Notes under the pieces: generated by a model | The model's input: only the letters and a program-made list of their open reading frames with translations | Database searches by the model: none | What the model was told of the DNA's origin: nothing | NCBI GenBank assembly: GCA_900078775.1 | Contig: LT549889.1 | Location: forward strand, 1,922,001-1,986,000 | Source: Mycolicibacterium aurum | GTDB taxonomy: Bacteria > Actinomycetota > Actinomycetes > Mycobacteriales > Mycobacteriaceae | Direction: 5' to 3' | Length of the DNA: 64,000 bases | Made by a program: the position numbers and the translations under genes | Shown here: one piece after another, positions 37,370 through 46,243 of the stretch | Numbering within the stretch: position 1 is the first letter of the stretch | Layout of the letters: every line of letters starts with the position of its first letter

Positions 37370-38171
37370 ACCCTTCATTCGAGGTCGATTCCAAGGCAAG
37401 CAGATTCGCGATTCGATGATCGCGCGAGTCGGTCGGCCACGCCAGCCGCACCTCGATCGGCGGCATCCCGACAATCGGGACGGCGGCGACATGGAGTCCC
37501 AACCGGTCGGCAGCACTGTCGCCGACGACCGCGATCAGTTGTCCGGTCGCCACCAGGTCAATCAACGCGTCAAAGCCCACGGGAGGCAGGTCGGCGACGT
37601 AAGCCGGTTCTTTCACCAGACGGTCCCGGCTCAGTACCGACTGCCTCGCCAACGGATGTTCGGCTGAGATGAGCGCCACCGGGTGTTCGGTGGCGACAAT
37701 CCGGGAATCCAGGCCGGTGAGATCATCGCCCGCTGAGCACACCAGTGCCAGATCGGCCCTGCCATCGCGAACCGTTGATGTCTGTTCTCGGGTGAAGACG
37801 AGTTCGATCGTGTCACGGCCGTATCGGCCGAGGTAGGCACGAACCAGTTCACGAAGTAAACCCGCGCCGGTGCCGGGCGGGGTCGCTATCCGAATTGCTC
37901 CCTCGCCGACCTGTTGCGCCCGGGCGACGGCACGATCGAGGCAGCGCAAGGTGGCACGGGCTTCGGTCCTGAACACACGGCCGGCGGCCGTCAGTTGCAC
38001 GCTACGGCTCGTGCGCTCGAACAAGCCGACGCCCAACCGCCTTTCGAGGTGGGCGATTGCCCGCGACAGCGGCGGAGGTGCAATGCCGAGCTGGTCTGCG
38101 GCCCGGGCGAAGTGCAGCGTGTCGGCAACGGCAAGAAAGTACTCCAGCTCGCGGATCTCCACCCGTTTCAT
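37353..38171 (-). CDS. LysR family transcriptional regulator
   Basis: 272 aa from ATG 38171 (MKRVEIRELEYFLAVADTLHFARAADQLGIAPPPLSRAIAHLERRLGVGLFERTSRSVQLTAAG), a classical LysR winged helix, followed by a substrate-binding domain. Divergent from the F420-reductase-like gene at 38287, with an inverted repeat of LysR-box type at 38184-38208. It likely controls that oxidoreductase and itself. The stop overlaps the 3' end of the small membrane protein gene (37353-37369). Confidence 0.9.
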   Translation of the reverse strand: MKRVEIRELEYFLAVADTLHFARAADQLGIAPPPLSRAIAHLERRLGVGLFERTSRSVQLTAAGRVFRTEARATLRCLDRAVARAQQVGEGAIRIATPPGTGAGLLRELVRAYLGRYGRDTIELVFTREQTSTVRDGRADLALVCSAGDDLTGLDSRIVATEHPVALISAEHPLARQSVLSRDRLVKEPAYVADLPPVGFDALIDLVATGQLIAVVGDSAADRLGLHVAAVPIVGMPPIEVRLAWPTDSRDHRIANLLALESTSNEGFTQRC

Positions 38172-38183
38172 GACCCACAGGGT

Positions 38184-38208
38184 AATGACTGAGGCGCTAT
38201 TAGTCATT
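38184..38208. promoter_or_regulatory. LysR-type operator between divergent genes
   Basis: AATGACT at 38184-38190 and its exact complement AGTCATT at 38202-38208, spaced by 11 bases. The outer T/A pairing and an 11-base centre fit the T-N11-A LysR recognition rule. Confidence 0.65.
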
Positions 38209-38286
38209 GCGCGTCATCACCGGAAGCCACACGATTGGTCCTACCGACATCATCGTCGTTGTCAAACAACCTAGGGGAAAATCAGT

Positions 38287-39042
38287 TTGAAGATCGGGAT
38301 CATCGGCACCGGCAACATCGGCGCCAAGCTCACACATAAGTTCAGTGCAGCCGGCCATGCCGTGCAGATCGCCGGCAGACACCACCCGCAAGACTTGGCC
38401 GGTCTGGCTCGCGAGCTCGGCGCTTCTGCAACCACCCTCAATGAGGTGGGCGAGGGTGTCGACATCCTCATCACATCGATCCCGTTTGGCCGGATGCCTG
38501 ACCTCAAGCCGACCATTGATCGGGTTCCTGTCGACGTTCCGGTGGCCGATACGTCGAACTACTACCCGCCCCGGGATGGCCGAATCCCCGCAATCGACGC
38601 CGGATTACCCGAAGGTGTCTGGATCGAGCAGCGGATGGAACGCCCCGTGGCCCGAGCATGGAATGCGATGCTCCAGGTGACACTTGCAGACAAGGGCAGA
38701 CCGAAGGGTTCCGTCGAGCGACTCGCCATTCCGGTGGCTGGAAACGATTCTGCAAAACAACTCCTTGAGCACCTCGTTGAGGACACCGGCTTCGACTACG
38801 TCGATGCGGGAAGCGTCGAAGACGCCTGGCGATTGCAGGCAGGGGCACCGGCTTACTGCACCGAACTCAACGCCGATCAACTGAAAGCGGCGATCGCACT
38901 CGCCGATCAAGAGACCGTACTGATACGGCGCGAAGCACTCCTGGCGATCATCGGTACCTGGGAACCAATCCAAGGACCCGTCTTCGCCGACATCCTGGAC
39001 CTCAATCGCGCCGCGGCGCGACTCCGGCCGATTCCAACATGA
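38287..39042 (+). CDS. NAD(P)-binding F420-reductase-like oxidoreductase
   Basis: 251 aa. Rossmann N-terminus KIGIIGTGNIGAKLTHKFSAAGHAVQIAGRH; ILITSIPFGRM resembles F420:NADP oxidoreductase-like domains. The C-terminal half (about 110-251) binds substrate in relatives. Start TTG 38287 with GGGGA upstream, the only start that keeps the glycine motif. Target of the divergent LysR protein by position. True F420 use is uncertain; other members are NADPH-dependent ketone reductases. Confidence 0.75.
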   Translation: MKIGIIGTGNIGAKLTHKFSAAGHAVQIAGRHHPQDLAGLARELGASATTLNEVGEGVDILITSIPFGRMPDLKPTIDRVPVDVPVADTSNYYPPRDGRIPAIDAGLPEGVWIEQRMERPVARAWNAMLQVTLADKGRPKGSVERLAIPVAGNDSAKQLLEHLVEDTGFDYVDAGSVEDAWRLQAGAPAYCTELNADQLKAAIALADQETVLIRREALLAIIGTWEPIQGPVFADILDLNRAAARLRPIPT

Positions 39043-39091
39043 GCGACCCGGCGTACACGCCTCCACGTCCACTACGACCGATCACGCCGGC

Positions 39092-39784
39092 TTACCCGAG
39101 CCGTCGCGTGCTCCACCGCGAGAGATCCGCCTCCAATACTGCCGAATCACGTTCGGGGAACACCTCATCGGTGATCTCCAGCTGTCGAATGCGGTCCAGC
39201 TGGAATCCGCGGATCCCTTCGCGCAGCCGGCACCATCCGACGAACAACCAGGCGGCACCTCCGCGCAGCAGACCCATCGCCTCCACGTCACGGGTCGTTT
39301 GAGTCTCACCGTCCTTCGCGGTATAGCTCAACCGGACGACCCGGCGCGCAGCGATCGCCTCCGGAATCAGCGCGACCGCCGCCGCGGACGGTGGCTGGGA
39401 GTCGATGACGAAGATCGAGGCCAAGGCCTCATCGATCGGGGCGAGCTGGTCCTCGCGGCTGATCGCAAGGACCTTGGCCCGTGCCCGACGCGCCGCCGCA
39501 CCATACGGTGAGGTCTCCAACAGACCAACCCCGGCGAGCACCGCCAGGGATTCCGGCACCGTCAGATTCAGCGGCGGCAATGAGTGCTCGCGCAGGATCG
39601 AATACCCGCCCGACACCCCGTGGTCGGCATAGATCGGCACCCCGGCAAACTGCAGGGACTGGATATCCCGCTCGATCGTGCGCTTGGACACCTCGAACTC
39701 CTCGGAGAGCCGAGCGGCCGACAACGGCCGGCGTGATCCCCGCAGCCGATCCACCAGCGCGTACAACCGTTCGGCTCTCCTCAC
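39092..39784 (-). CDS. WYL-domain helix-turn-helix regulator (YafY-like)
   Basis: 230 aa. N-terminal HTH (MRRAERLYALVDRLRGSRRPLSAARLSEEFEVSKRTIERDIQSLQFAGVPIYADHGVSGGYSI) and a C-terminal WYL-type domain (RVVRLSYTAKDGETQTTRDVEAMGLLRGGAAWLFVGWC), where the W-Y-L trio is degenerate (AWLFVGW). Lies 19 bases downstream of the SnoaL-like gene on the same strand and probably regulates it. Ligand unknown; relatives sense nucleic acids or metabolites. Confidence 0.88.
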   Translation of the reverse strand: MRRAERLYALVDRLRGSRRPLSAARLSEEFEVSKRTIERDIQSLQFAGVPIYADHGVSGGYSILREHSLPPLNLTVPESLAVLAGVGLLETSPYGAAARRARAKVLAISREDQLAPIDEALASIFVIDSQPPSAAAVALIPEAIAARRVVRLSYTAKDGETQTTRDVEAMGLLRGGAAWLFVGWCRLREGIRGFQLDRIRQLEITDEVFPERDSAVLEADLSRWSTRRLG

Positions 39785-39803
39785 GAGTACGAGTCTGCCG
39801 GTC

Positions 39804-40208
39804 TCAGATCAGGTGCGCGCGCGTTCCGTTCACCGACCACACCTCGCGAATCAGCCCATCCTCGGCGAAGTCGAAGACATCGATCCCGCCCGCGACAACA
39901 TCCCCGGCCCGCATGTTCCACAGCATCCGCCCGTGCGCGCCGTCCACCGCCCGCGCGACCTCGGTGAACACCACACCCGGATGCCGCTCACGCCACCGGT
40001 CCAGGAACCGAACGAAAGACTCCGCGCCCAGCACATCGTCGCCCGGGTTCGACCCGTCCTCCTCGGGGATCAGGAAGTGAATCCGAAAATCCGCACTGCA
40101 GATCCGTCGCGCGATCTCACTGTCCGTGTTCCACATCTGCAACCACACCGCCAGTGCCGCATCCGCAGCAGCCGCGTCTGTTTCCACCGTCTTCATGTTC
40201 TCAGTCAT
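39804..40208 (-). CDS. SnoaL/NTF2-like protein
   Basis: 134 aa from ATG 40208 (MTENMKTVETDAAAADAALAVWLQMWNTDSEIARRICSADFRIHF); earlier in-frame ATGs lack homology. GAESFVRFLDRWRERHPGVVFTEVARAVDG and GGIDVFDFAEDGLIREVWSVNG follow the NTF2-like cone fold with a hydrophobic pocket. First gene of an operon with the WYL regulator and divergent from the GMC oxidoreductase. Function not predictable. Confidence 0.75.
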   Translation of the reverse strand: MTENMKTVETDAAAADAALAVWLQMWNTDSEIARRICSADFRIHFLIPEEDGSNPGDDVLGAESFVRFLDRWRERHPGVVFTEVARAVDGAHGRMLWNMRAGDVVAGGIDVFDFAEDGLIREVWSVNGTRAHLI

Positions 40209-40360
40209 GACACCAGCGTCAGCCACTGCCACGACAACGGTATGTCGGTGTTCGGAACGAATCGACTTCATGCTCGGTGCCGACAGCGCCGAGGGGAATG
40301 CCCGATCCCGGACCGCCATCGCGCACACTAGGACACGCAACGACGCGCAATGGAGGAACG

Positions 40361-42049
40361 GTGCCGGAAACCAGCCCTGTGGACGAATACGACTACATCA
40401 TCGTGGGCGCGGGCAGCGCGGGCTGCCTGCTCGCCAACCGGCTCAGCGCCAACCCGGATCACCGGGTGCTCTTGATCGAAGCCGGCGGCAAGGACAACTG
40501 GTTCTGGATCAAGGTGCCGGTGGGCTACCTGTACACCATCGCCAACCCCCGCACCGACTGGTGCTTCACCACCGAGCCCGATCCGGGCCTGGCCGACCGC
40601 AGCATCATCTACGCACGCGGTCGCGTGATCGGTGGCTGCTCATCGATCAACGCCATGATCCACATGCGCGGGCAGGCCAGCGATTACGAGCTGTGGGCCG
40701 AGGCCACCGGCGACGACCGCTGGCTGTGGGGTGGCCCCGACGGCCAGACCCTGGACATCTACAAGGAGTTGGAGAACTACTTCGGCGGCGCCGACGACTG
40801 GCACGGCGCCGACGGTGAGATCCGGGTCGAGCGGCCCCGCGTGCGCTGGAAGATCCTGGACGCCTGGCAGGCCGCTGCCGCCGAGTCCGGCATCGAGCCG
40901 AAGGAGGAGTTCAACCGGGGCGACAACTCCGGCAGCGCGTACTTCCACGTCAATCAACGACGTGGTCGGCGCTGGTCGATGGCCGATGCGTTCCTGCACC
41001 CGATCTCGCGGCGTCCCAATCTCACCGTGTACACCCACACCCAGGCTCTCCGCCTGCTGATGGACGACCAGGTCCAGGAGCATCAGCGCCGCGGTGCCTG
41101 GACCACCGCGCAGCACCGGGTCACCGGCCTGCGCCTGCTCAAAGACGGCCAGACCGTGAACGTCCGCGCGCGCCGGGAGGTCATCCTGAGCGCCGGTGCC
41201 ATCGGCTCACCGCACCTGATGCAGGTCTCGGGCCTGGGCCCGGCCGGGCTGCTCGCCCAGCATCAGGTGCCGGTGGCCGTCGATCTGCCCGGCGTCGGCG
41301 AGAACCTGCAGGACCACCTGCAGATTCGATCCGTCTACCGGGTGAAGGGCGCACGCACCGTCAACACGCTGTACCGGAACTTGATCACCCGGGCGGGCAT
41401 GGGACTTCAGTACCTGCTGCTGCGCTCAGGACCGCTCACCATGCCGCCGTCCACGCTCGGGGCGTTCGCCAAGAGCGATCCGAGCCTGGCCAGCCCGGAT
41501 ATGGAATGGCACGTGCAGCCGTTGTCCCTGCCGAAGTTCGGCGAGGCCCTGCATCCGTTCGCCGCCATCACGCCCTCGGTCTGCAACCTGCGCCCCACCT
41601 CACGGGGCCACGTGCGCATGGCCACCGCCGATCCGCTGACCAGCCCGAAGATCCTGTGCAACTACCTGTCCACCGACGCCGATCGCGACGTCGCCGTGCG
41701 CGGCCTGCGGATGACCCGCCAAATCATGGCGGCACCGGCCCTGGCCCGCTACCAGCCGGAAGAGATGCTCCCCGGCCCGCAACTGGTCAGCGACGACGAT
41801 CTGCAGACCGCGGCCCGCGAACTGGGCACCACCATCTTCCACCCCGTGGGTACCTGCGCGATGGGTGCCTTCGACACCCGAGGTCTGCCGCGCTCGCCCG
41901 CCACCGTGCTCGACACCGACTGCCGGGTGTACCGGGTGGCCGGCCTGCGCGTGGTGGATGCCTCGGCGATGCCCACCATCACCTCGGGCAACACCAACGC
42001 GCCGGTCATGCTGATCGCCGAGCGCGCGGCGCGGGCGATTCTGCAATGA
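40361..42049 (+). CDS. GMC-family FAD oxidoreductase (choline dehydrogenase-like)
   Basis: 562 aa. FAD motif YIIVGAGSAGCLLANRLS, GMC signature 1 (RVIGGCSSINAMIHMRGQASDYELWA) and signature 2 (GAIGSPHLMQVSGLGPA). The C-terminus has FHPVGTCAMG with the catalytic His and GNTNAPVMLIAERAA. GTG 40361 behind GGAGG. Members oxidise alcohols such as choline, long-chain alcohols or glucose; the substrate cannot be told. Divergent from the SnoaL/WYL operon. Confidence 0.93.
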   Translation: MPETSPVDEYDYIIVGAGSAGCLLANRLSANPDHRVLLIEAGGKDNWFWIKVPVGYLYTIANPRTDWCFTTEPDPGLADRSIIYARGRVIGGCSSINAMIHMRGQASDYELWAEATGDDRWLWGGPDGQTLDIYKELENYFGGADDWHGADGEIRVERPRVRWKILDAWQAAAAESGIEPKEEFNRGDNSGSAYFHVNQRRGRRWSMADAFLHPISRRPNLTVYTHTQALRLLMDDQVQEHQRRGAWTTAQHRVTGLRLLKDGQTVNVRARREVILSAGAIGSPHLMQVSGLGPAGLLAQHQVPVAVDLPGVGENLQDHLQIRSVYRVKGARTVNTLYRNLITRAGMGLQYLLLRSGPLTMPPSTLGAFAKSDPSLASPDMEWHVQPLSLPKFGEALHPFAAITPSVCNLRPTSRGHVRMATADPLTSPKILCNYLSTDADRDVAVRGLRMTRQIMAAPALARYQPEEMLPGPQLVSDDDLQTAARELGTTIFHPVGTCAMGAFDTRGLPRSPATVLDTDCRVYRVAGLRVVDASAMPTITSGNTNAPVMLIAERAARAILQ

Positions 42050-42067
42050 GTGGGTGAGCCTTTCGGG

Positions 42068-42571
42068 TCAGACCCCGGTGAGGCCGTCGATACGTTCACG
42101 GATCAGATCAGCATGTCCGCAGTGCCGGGCATACTCGGCGATCATGTGGATATAAATCCAGCGCAGACTCACCCTGGTGCCCATGAATTCGCTGGTGTCG
42201 TCGAGGCCACGCTCGGCGCAGTTTGCATTCGCATGCTCGATCTCGTTCTGCCACAACTCAATTGCGGCACCATAGGATGCGTCCCCAGAGATTTCGAAGC
42301 CCCCGTCATGACCCGCGGGATGATCGCCTGGCCCGAAGATGGGGGGCGCCACTTCGCCGGCGAGTACCCGGCGAAACCAGTTCCGCTCCACCTCCGCCGC
42401 GTGTTGCACCAACCCGATCAACGTCATCGGCGACGGCTGTACCGACGCGACCCGCAGCCGCTCATCATCGAGACCCGCGCACTTCAACGCCAACGTCGCG
42501 CGGTAGAAATTCAGCCAACTCTCCAGGGTAGTCCGCTCATCGGCGTTCATCGGCGGCGTCACACGCTCCAT
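42068..42571 (-). CDS. DinB-family (DUF664) protein
   Basis: 167 aa from ATG 42571 (MERVTPPMNADERTTLESWLNFYRATLALKCAGLDDERLRVASVQPSPMTLIGLVQHAAEVERNWFRRVLAGE). The His in VQHAAEVERNWF and those near WIYIHMIAEYARHCGHADLIRE are metal ligands in the DinB/YfiT bundle. Related proteins are mycothiol-dependent transferases or unknown. In-frame ATGs at 42580 and 42586 are alternatives. Convergent with GMC, divergent from LLM. Confidence 0.88.
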   Translation of the reverse strand: MERVTPPMNADERTTLESWLNFYRATLALKCAGLDDERLRVASVQPSPMTLIGLVQHAAEVERNWFRRVLAGEVAPPIFGPGDHPAGHDGGFEISGDASYGAAIELWQNEIEHANANCAERGLDDTSEFMGTRVSLRWIYIHMIAEYARHCGHADLIRERIDGLTGV

Positions 42572-42669
42572 CGAGATCATGCTCATCGATGCTGCCACGA
42601 TCCGGAATAAAACCCCGCACCCGATGACTTGCCGCAAGAGTCGCCTCTCCCCCGACTCAGGAGCATTCC

Positions 42670-43479
42670 ATGACCCGACCCGTCCGCGTCGCCGTGCAGA
42701 TTCAGCCCGGTGGAACACCCGACTACGCCACCTGGCGCGATGCTGTGCTGGCCGCCGAGGACCTCGGCGTCGATGTCATCTTCGGCTACGACCACTTCCA
42801 CCGACCGGCGATGAAGGCCATCGTCGACGGCAAGCCCGTCATGTTCGACGAGCAGCCCGACGTAGCCAACTTCGAGGGCTGGACCGCGCTCGCATCGTGG
42901 GGCGAGATCACCTCACACGCCGAGATCGGGCTCCTCGTGACCGGGGTCGGCTACCGCAACCCGGACCTGCTGGCAGACATGGCCCGCACCGTCGACCACA
43001 TCAGCGGCGGCCGCCTCATCCTGGGACTCGGTGCGGGTTGGTACGAAAAGGATTACACCACCTACGGTTACGACTTCGGCACCTTCGGTTCCCGCTTCGA
43101 CCTGTTCGACGAGGGCCTGATCCGCATCGAAAACCGGTTCGCCGCACTGGTTCCGCCGCCGATGCGCAAGATCCCGATCCTCATCGGCGGCACCGGGCCC
43201 AAACGCTCGCTGCCCGCCGTGGCCAGGCACGCCGACATCTGGCACGCGTTTCAGGATCTCGACGCGTTCCGCCGCTCCAGCGACCGCGTCGACGAGCTGG
43301 CAGCTTCGTTCGGCCGCAACGGCGCCGATATCGAACGCTCCACCCTCTGGGCGGACGCCGAGAGCGCCGAGGCCTTCCGCGAGGCCGGCGTCACGCTATT
43401 CCAGACCGAACTCACCGCCGACGACGGCTATGACCTCACGTCGCTCAAAGAGGTGATCACCTGGCGGGACAACGGTTGA
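42670..43479 (+). CDS. LLM-class F420-dependent oxidoreductase
   Basis: 269 aa, complete. VRVAVQIQPGGTPDYATWRDAVLAAEDLGVDVIFGYDHFHRP, then SHAEIGLLVTGVGYRNPDLLADMARTVDHISGGRLILGLGAGWYEKDY, and KIPILIGGTGPKRSLPAVARHADIWH. This is a luciferase-like (beta/alpha)8 barrel of the mycobacterial F420 group. Substrate not predictable. Monocistronic, followed by a TetR gene on the opposite strand. Confidence 0.92.
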   Translation: MTRPVRVAVQIQPGGTPDYATWRDAVLAAEDLGVDVIFGYDHFHRPAMKAIVDGKPVMFDEQPDVANFEGWTALASWGEITSHAEIGLLVTGVGYRNPDLLADMARTVDHISGGRLILGLGAGWYEKDYTTYGYDFGTFGSRFDLFDEGLIRIENRFAALVPPPMRKIPILIGGTGPKRSLPAVARHADIWHAFQDLDAFRRSSDRVDELAASFGRNGADIERSTLWADAESAEAFREAGVTLFQTELTADDGYDLTSLKEVITWRDNG

Positions 43480-43561
43480 CCACCGTTCTTGCCGACCGGC
43501 CAGGAAATCTGCATGACGACCACCCGTACGAGCGGTTCCCGTGGCGGCAAACGACTTTCCG

Positions 43562-44293
43562 TCAGTGCTGATTCCCCTTGCGCATGCTGATCGCCAGCTC
43601 CTCCATCTCGACTTCGGTCGGAGCCCGCAGCGGCAGTGGCCTCGCGCCCTCCGCGCGCGGCACCAGCGCGTCGAACACCAATTCCAGGTAACGCCGCCAT
43701 AGTTGGGGCTGGCTCGGGGTGCGCATGGTGCTCACCACCATCATGAGCGCACCGATGTCCAGCGGTTCGACGTCGGCGCGAACGGCACCTTCCCGCTTGG
43801 CGCGATCCAGCAAGCTCGCCACCGCGGGTTCGATCCGACGACGCACCCGCACCAGGCGTTCATCGCGAAATGAACTGCCGGCCACCAACTCCTGAAGACC
43901 GCGATCCTCGACCTGCATCTCCACCGCCCGCTCCAGGAACCATCGCAGACCGGCCAGCCCGTCGGGCTTTTCCAGGGCGGCATCGGCCACGTCGACCAGC
44001 ACATCCACGCGCGACTCGAACAACGCGATGACGAGTTCGGCACGTTCAGGAAACCGGCGGTACACCGTGCCCACCCCGACCCCGGCCCGCCGGGCGATCT
44101 CCTCGTAGCCGACGTCCAGGCCCACCTCGGCGAACGCCTGGGCGGCTGCGTCGAGGACACGCTGACGGTTGCGCGCGGCGTCCCGTCGCAGCGTCTTCCC
44201 CTCGGAGTCGGCGGTCGATCCGGGGCGCAGCACGCCGCCAGGATACGAGACGTCCTCGAGCCGTCGGTGCCCGCGTGCTGTGCTGAACGCCAC
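43562..44293 (-). CDS. TetR family regulator of the adjacent efflux pump
   Basis: 243 aa to the first in-frame ATG; a GTG at 44233 (VLRPGSTADSEGKTLRRDAARN) would give 223 aa and matches the family N-terminus better. HTH: QRVLDAAAQAFAEVGLDVGYEEIARRAGVGVGTVYRRFPERAELVIALF. Divergent from the 14-TM MFS pump gene, with an imperfect palindrome at 44345-44368, so it is probably the pump's repressor. Confidence 0.88.
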   Translation of the reverse strand: MAFSTARGHRRLEDVSYPGGVLRPGSTADSEGKTLRRDAARNRQRVLDAAAQAFAEVGLDVGYEEIARRAGVGVGTVYRRFPERAELVIALFESRVDVLVDVADAALEKPDGLAGLRWFLERAVEMQVEDRGLQELVAGSSFRDERLVRVRRRIEPAVASLLDRAKREGAVRADVEPLDIGALMMVVSTMRTPSQPQLWRRYLELVFDALVPRAEGARPLPLRAPTEVEMEELAISMRKGNQH

Positions 44294-44344
44294 GTCACTA
44301 CCCCACTCATCGAAATGGAATCACGCTTCCGGATAGTCTACATT

Positions 44345-44368
44345 GAAACGGAAGAATCTTTCCGCTTT
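44345..44368. promoter_or_regulatory. Imperfect palindrome, candidate TetR operator of the MFS pump
   Basis: GAAACGGAAGAA at 44345 is mirrored imperfectly by TCTTTCCGCTTT to 44368 (CGGAA/TTCCG cores intact). It ends one base before the GGAGG ribosome-binding site of the pump, so binding would block the transcript. A further CTTCCG lies just upstream at 44326-44331. Confidence 0.5.
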
Positions 44369-44377
44369 GGAGGCCAA

Positions 44378-45901
44378 GTGACCACTCTGAACTCGACGCG
44401 CCCGGCAGAACCGCGCGCCGGCGGTCGGCACCGCGCGCCCGAACCCCGCGCGCAGCGCACCGTCGGCGGTTCGAAGTGGTTGATCCTGGGCGTCATTGCG
44501 CTGGCCCAATTGGTCGTGGTGCTCGACGCCACCATCGTCAACATCGCCCTGCCGTCGGCCCAACTGGACCTGGGCTTCTCCGACGACGCCCGGCAGTGGC
44601 TGATCACGGGATACGCCCTGGCCTTCGGATCGCTGTTGCTGGTCGGGGGTCGCCTGGGCGACCTGGTGGGACGCAAGCCGATGTTCCTCGTCGGGTTGAT
44701 CGGCTTCGCCTCGGCGTCGGTGCTCGGTGGCGTGGCAGGCAGCATCGAAGTGCTCATTGCCGCCCGTGCGCTGCAGGGTGTCTTCGGCGCCATGCTCGCC
44801 CCGGCCGCTCTTTCCCTGCTGACCGTCACGTTCACCGAAAAAGACGAGCGCGCCAAGGCATTCGGTGTCTTCGGTGCCATCTCCGGTGGTGGCGGCGCGA
44901 TCGGCCTGATTCTCGGTGGCGCCCTGACCGAGTACCTGTCCTGGCGCTGGTGCCTCTATGTCAATGCGCCGTTGGCCCTGATCGCCGTCATCGGGACCGT
45001 CATCCTGATCCCGGCCTTGGGCCGCTCAGAGACCCGGGCACGCCTCGACCTGCCCGGTTCACTGGTCATCGTCGGCGGTCTGGTCGCGCTGGTGTACGGC
45101 CTGGGCAACGCCGAAGCGCAGGGCTGGACCAGCACCGTGACGCTGACCTGCATCGCCCTGGGCGTCTCGCTCATCGGCATCTTCCTGCTCATCGAACGTG
45201 ACGTCGCCAATCCTCTGTTGCCGCTGCGCATCCTGGCCGACCGCACCCGCGGCGGCGCCTACGTGGCACTGCTGGTCTGCGGCGCAGGAATGTTCGCCGT
45301 CCTGCTGTTCCTGACCTTCTACCTGTCGACGGTCAAGCAGTTCACGCCGCTGCAGACCGGCTTCGCATTCCTGCCCATGATCGCGGCGCTGGCCGTGTCG
45401 GCCACCGCTCTGGCGAAGGTCACCGCCACGGTGGGACCCAAGCTCTCGGTGTTCACCGGCATGTTGTTGGCGGCCGTCGGCCTGTTGCTGTTCACCCAGT
45501 TGGGGTTCGACAGCTCGTACGTGACGCATGTGGTGCCGGGTCTGGTGATCACGGGCCTCGGCCTGGGTCTGGTGATGGCGCCCGCGATGGCGGCCGCCAC
45601 ATCCGGGGTGCAGGCCGACGACGCCGGTGTCGCCTCCGCGGCGGTGAGCACGTTCCAACAGATCGGCGGGTCGATCGGCACGGCTGTGTTGAGCGCGCTG
45701 GCCGCGGCCGCGGCGTCGGACTACCTGCAGGGCCGCGTACCCAACCCCGCGACCCAGGCGATGGCCGCGATGCAGAGCTACACCACCACGTTCTTCTGGG
45801 GTGCGGTGATCTTCGCCGCCGGTGCGCTGGTCTGCGGTCTGCTGTTTCCGCCCGGTCCCATCGAGTCCGATACCGCGGTCACCCCCGTGCCGGCGCACTG
45901 A
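44378..45901 (+). CDS. DHA2-type MFS drug efflux pump (14 TM, EmrB/QacA-like)
   Basis: 507 aa with 14 predicted spans. Motif C/D1-like LAQLVVVLDATIVNIALPSAQLDLGFS and motif A GGRLGDLVGRKPMFL are the DHA2 hallmarks. GTG 44378 is chosen with GGAGG five bases upstream. Proton-driven export of hydrophobic or cationic compounds is expected. Regulated by the divergent TetR gene. Confidence 0.93.
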   Translation: MTTLNSTRPAEPRAGGRHRAPEPRAQRTVGGSKWLILGVIALAQLVVVLDATIVNIALPSAQLDLGFSDDARQWLITGYALAFGSLLLVGGRLGDLVGRKPMFLVGLIGFASASVLGGVAGSIEVLIAARALQGVFGAMLAPAALSLLTVTFTEKDERAKAFGVFGAISGGGGAIGLILGGALTEYLSWRWCLYVNAPLALIAVIGTVILIPALGRSETRARLDLPGSLVIVGGLVALVYGLGNAEAQGWTSTVTLTCIALGVSLIGIFLLIERDVANPLLPLRILADRTRGGAYVALLVCGAGMFAVLLFLTFYLSTVKQFTPLQTGFAFLPMIAALAVSATALAKVTATVGPKLSVFTGMLLAAVGLLLFTQLGFDSSYVTHVVPGLVITGLGLGLVMAPAMAAATSGVQADDAGVASAAVSTFQQIGGSIGTAVLSALAAAAASDYLQGRVPNPATQAMAAMQSYTTTFFWGAVIFAAGALVCGLLFPPGPIESDTAVTPVPAH

Positions 45902-46031
45902 CGCGCTGGGTGAGCTGACCACCCGCGATCAGCACAGCAGCCGCCGCGCTGGTGTCGTCGCCATGTTCCGCACGCCGCTCAGCCCGGCGCAAAGCGGCCC
46001 ATCCGGCCTCTCGAAGGCGGACACTGGGGCT

Positions 46032-46178
46032 ATGTCCACTGCACTCTGGTTTGTCGCGGCGGTGGTCGCCGTCGGCACCGTCGCCGGAGGCTTGATGCGG
46101 ATGCGGGCATGGTTGCAGAAGCCGGTCCCGCCCGAGGTGATCGAGGCAGCACACCGCGACGACGAGGACGCCGATTAG
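46032..46178 (+). CDS. 48-aa single-span membrane protein
   Basis: ATG 46032: MSTALWFVAAVVAVGTVAGG is a TM helix; the basic-then-acidic tail is MRMRAWLQKPVPPEVIEAAHRDDEDAD. No strong ribosome-binding site (GGGGC). Weak support: hydrophobic profile and a clean frame. Family unknown. Confidence 0.4.
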   Translation: MSTALWFVAAVVAVGTVAGGLMRMRAWLQKPVPPEVIEAAHRDDEDAD

Positions 46179-46243
46179 GCGCGGCTACCGGAACTGGATC
46201 ACCCGGGCGCGCAGCACTCGCGATCCTGGAGTGAGCCGGTGGC

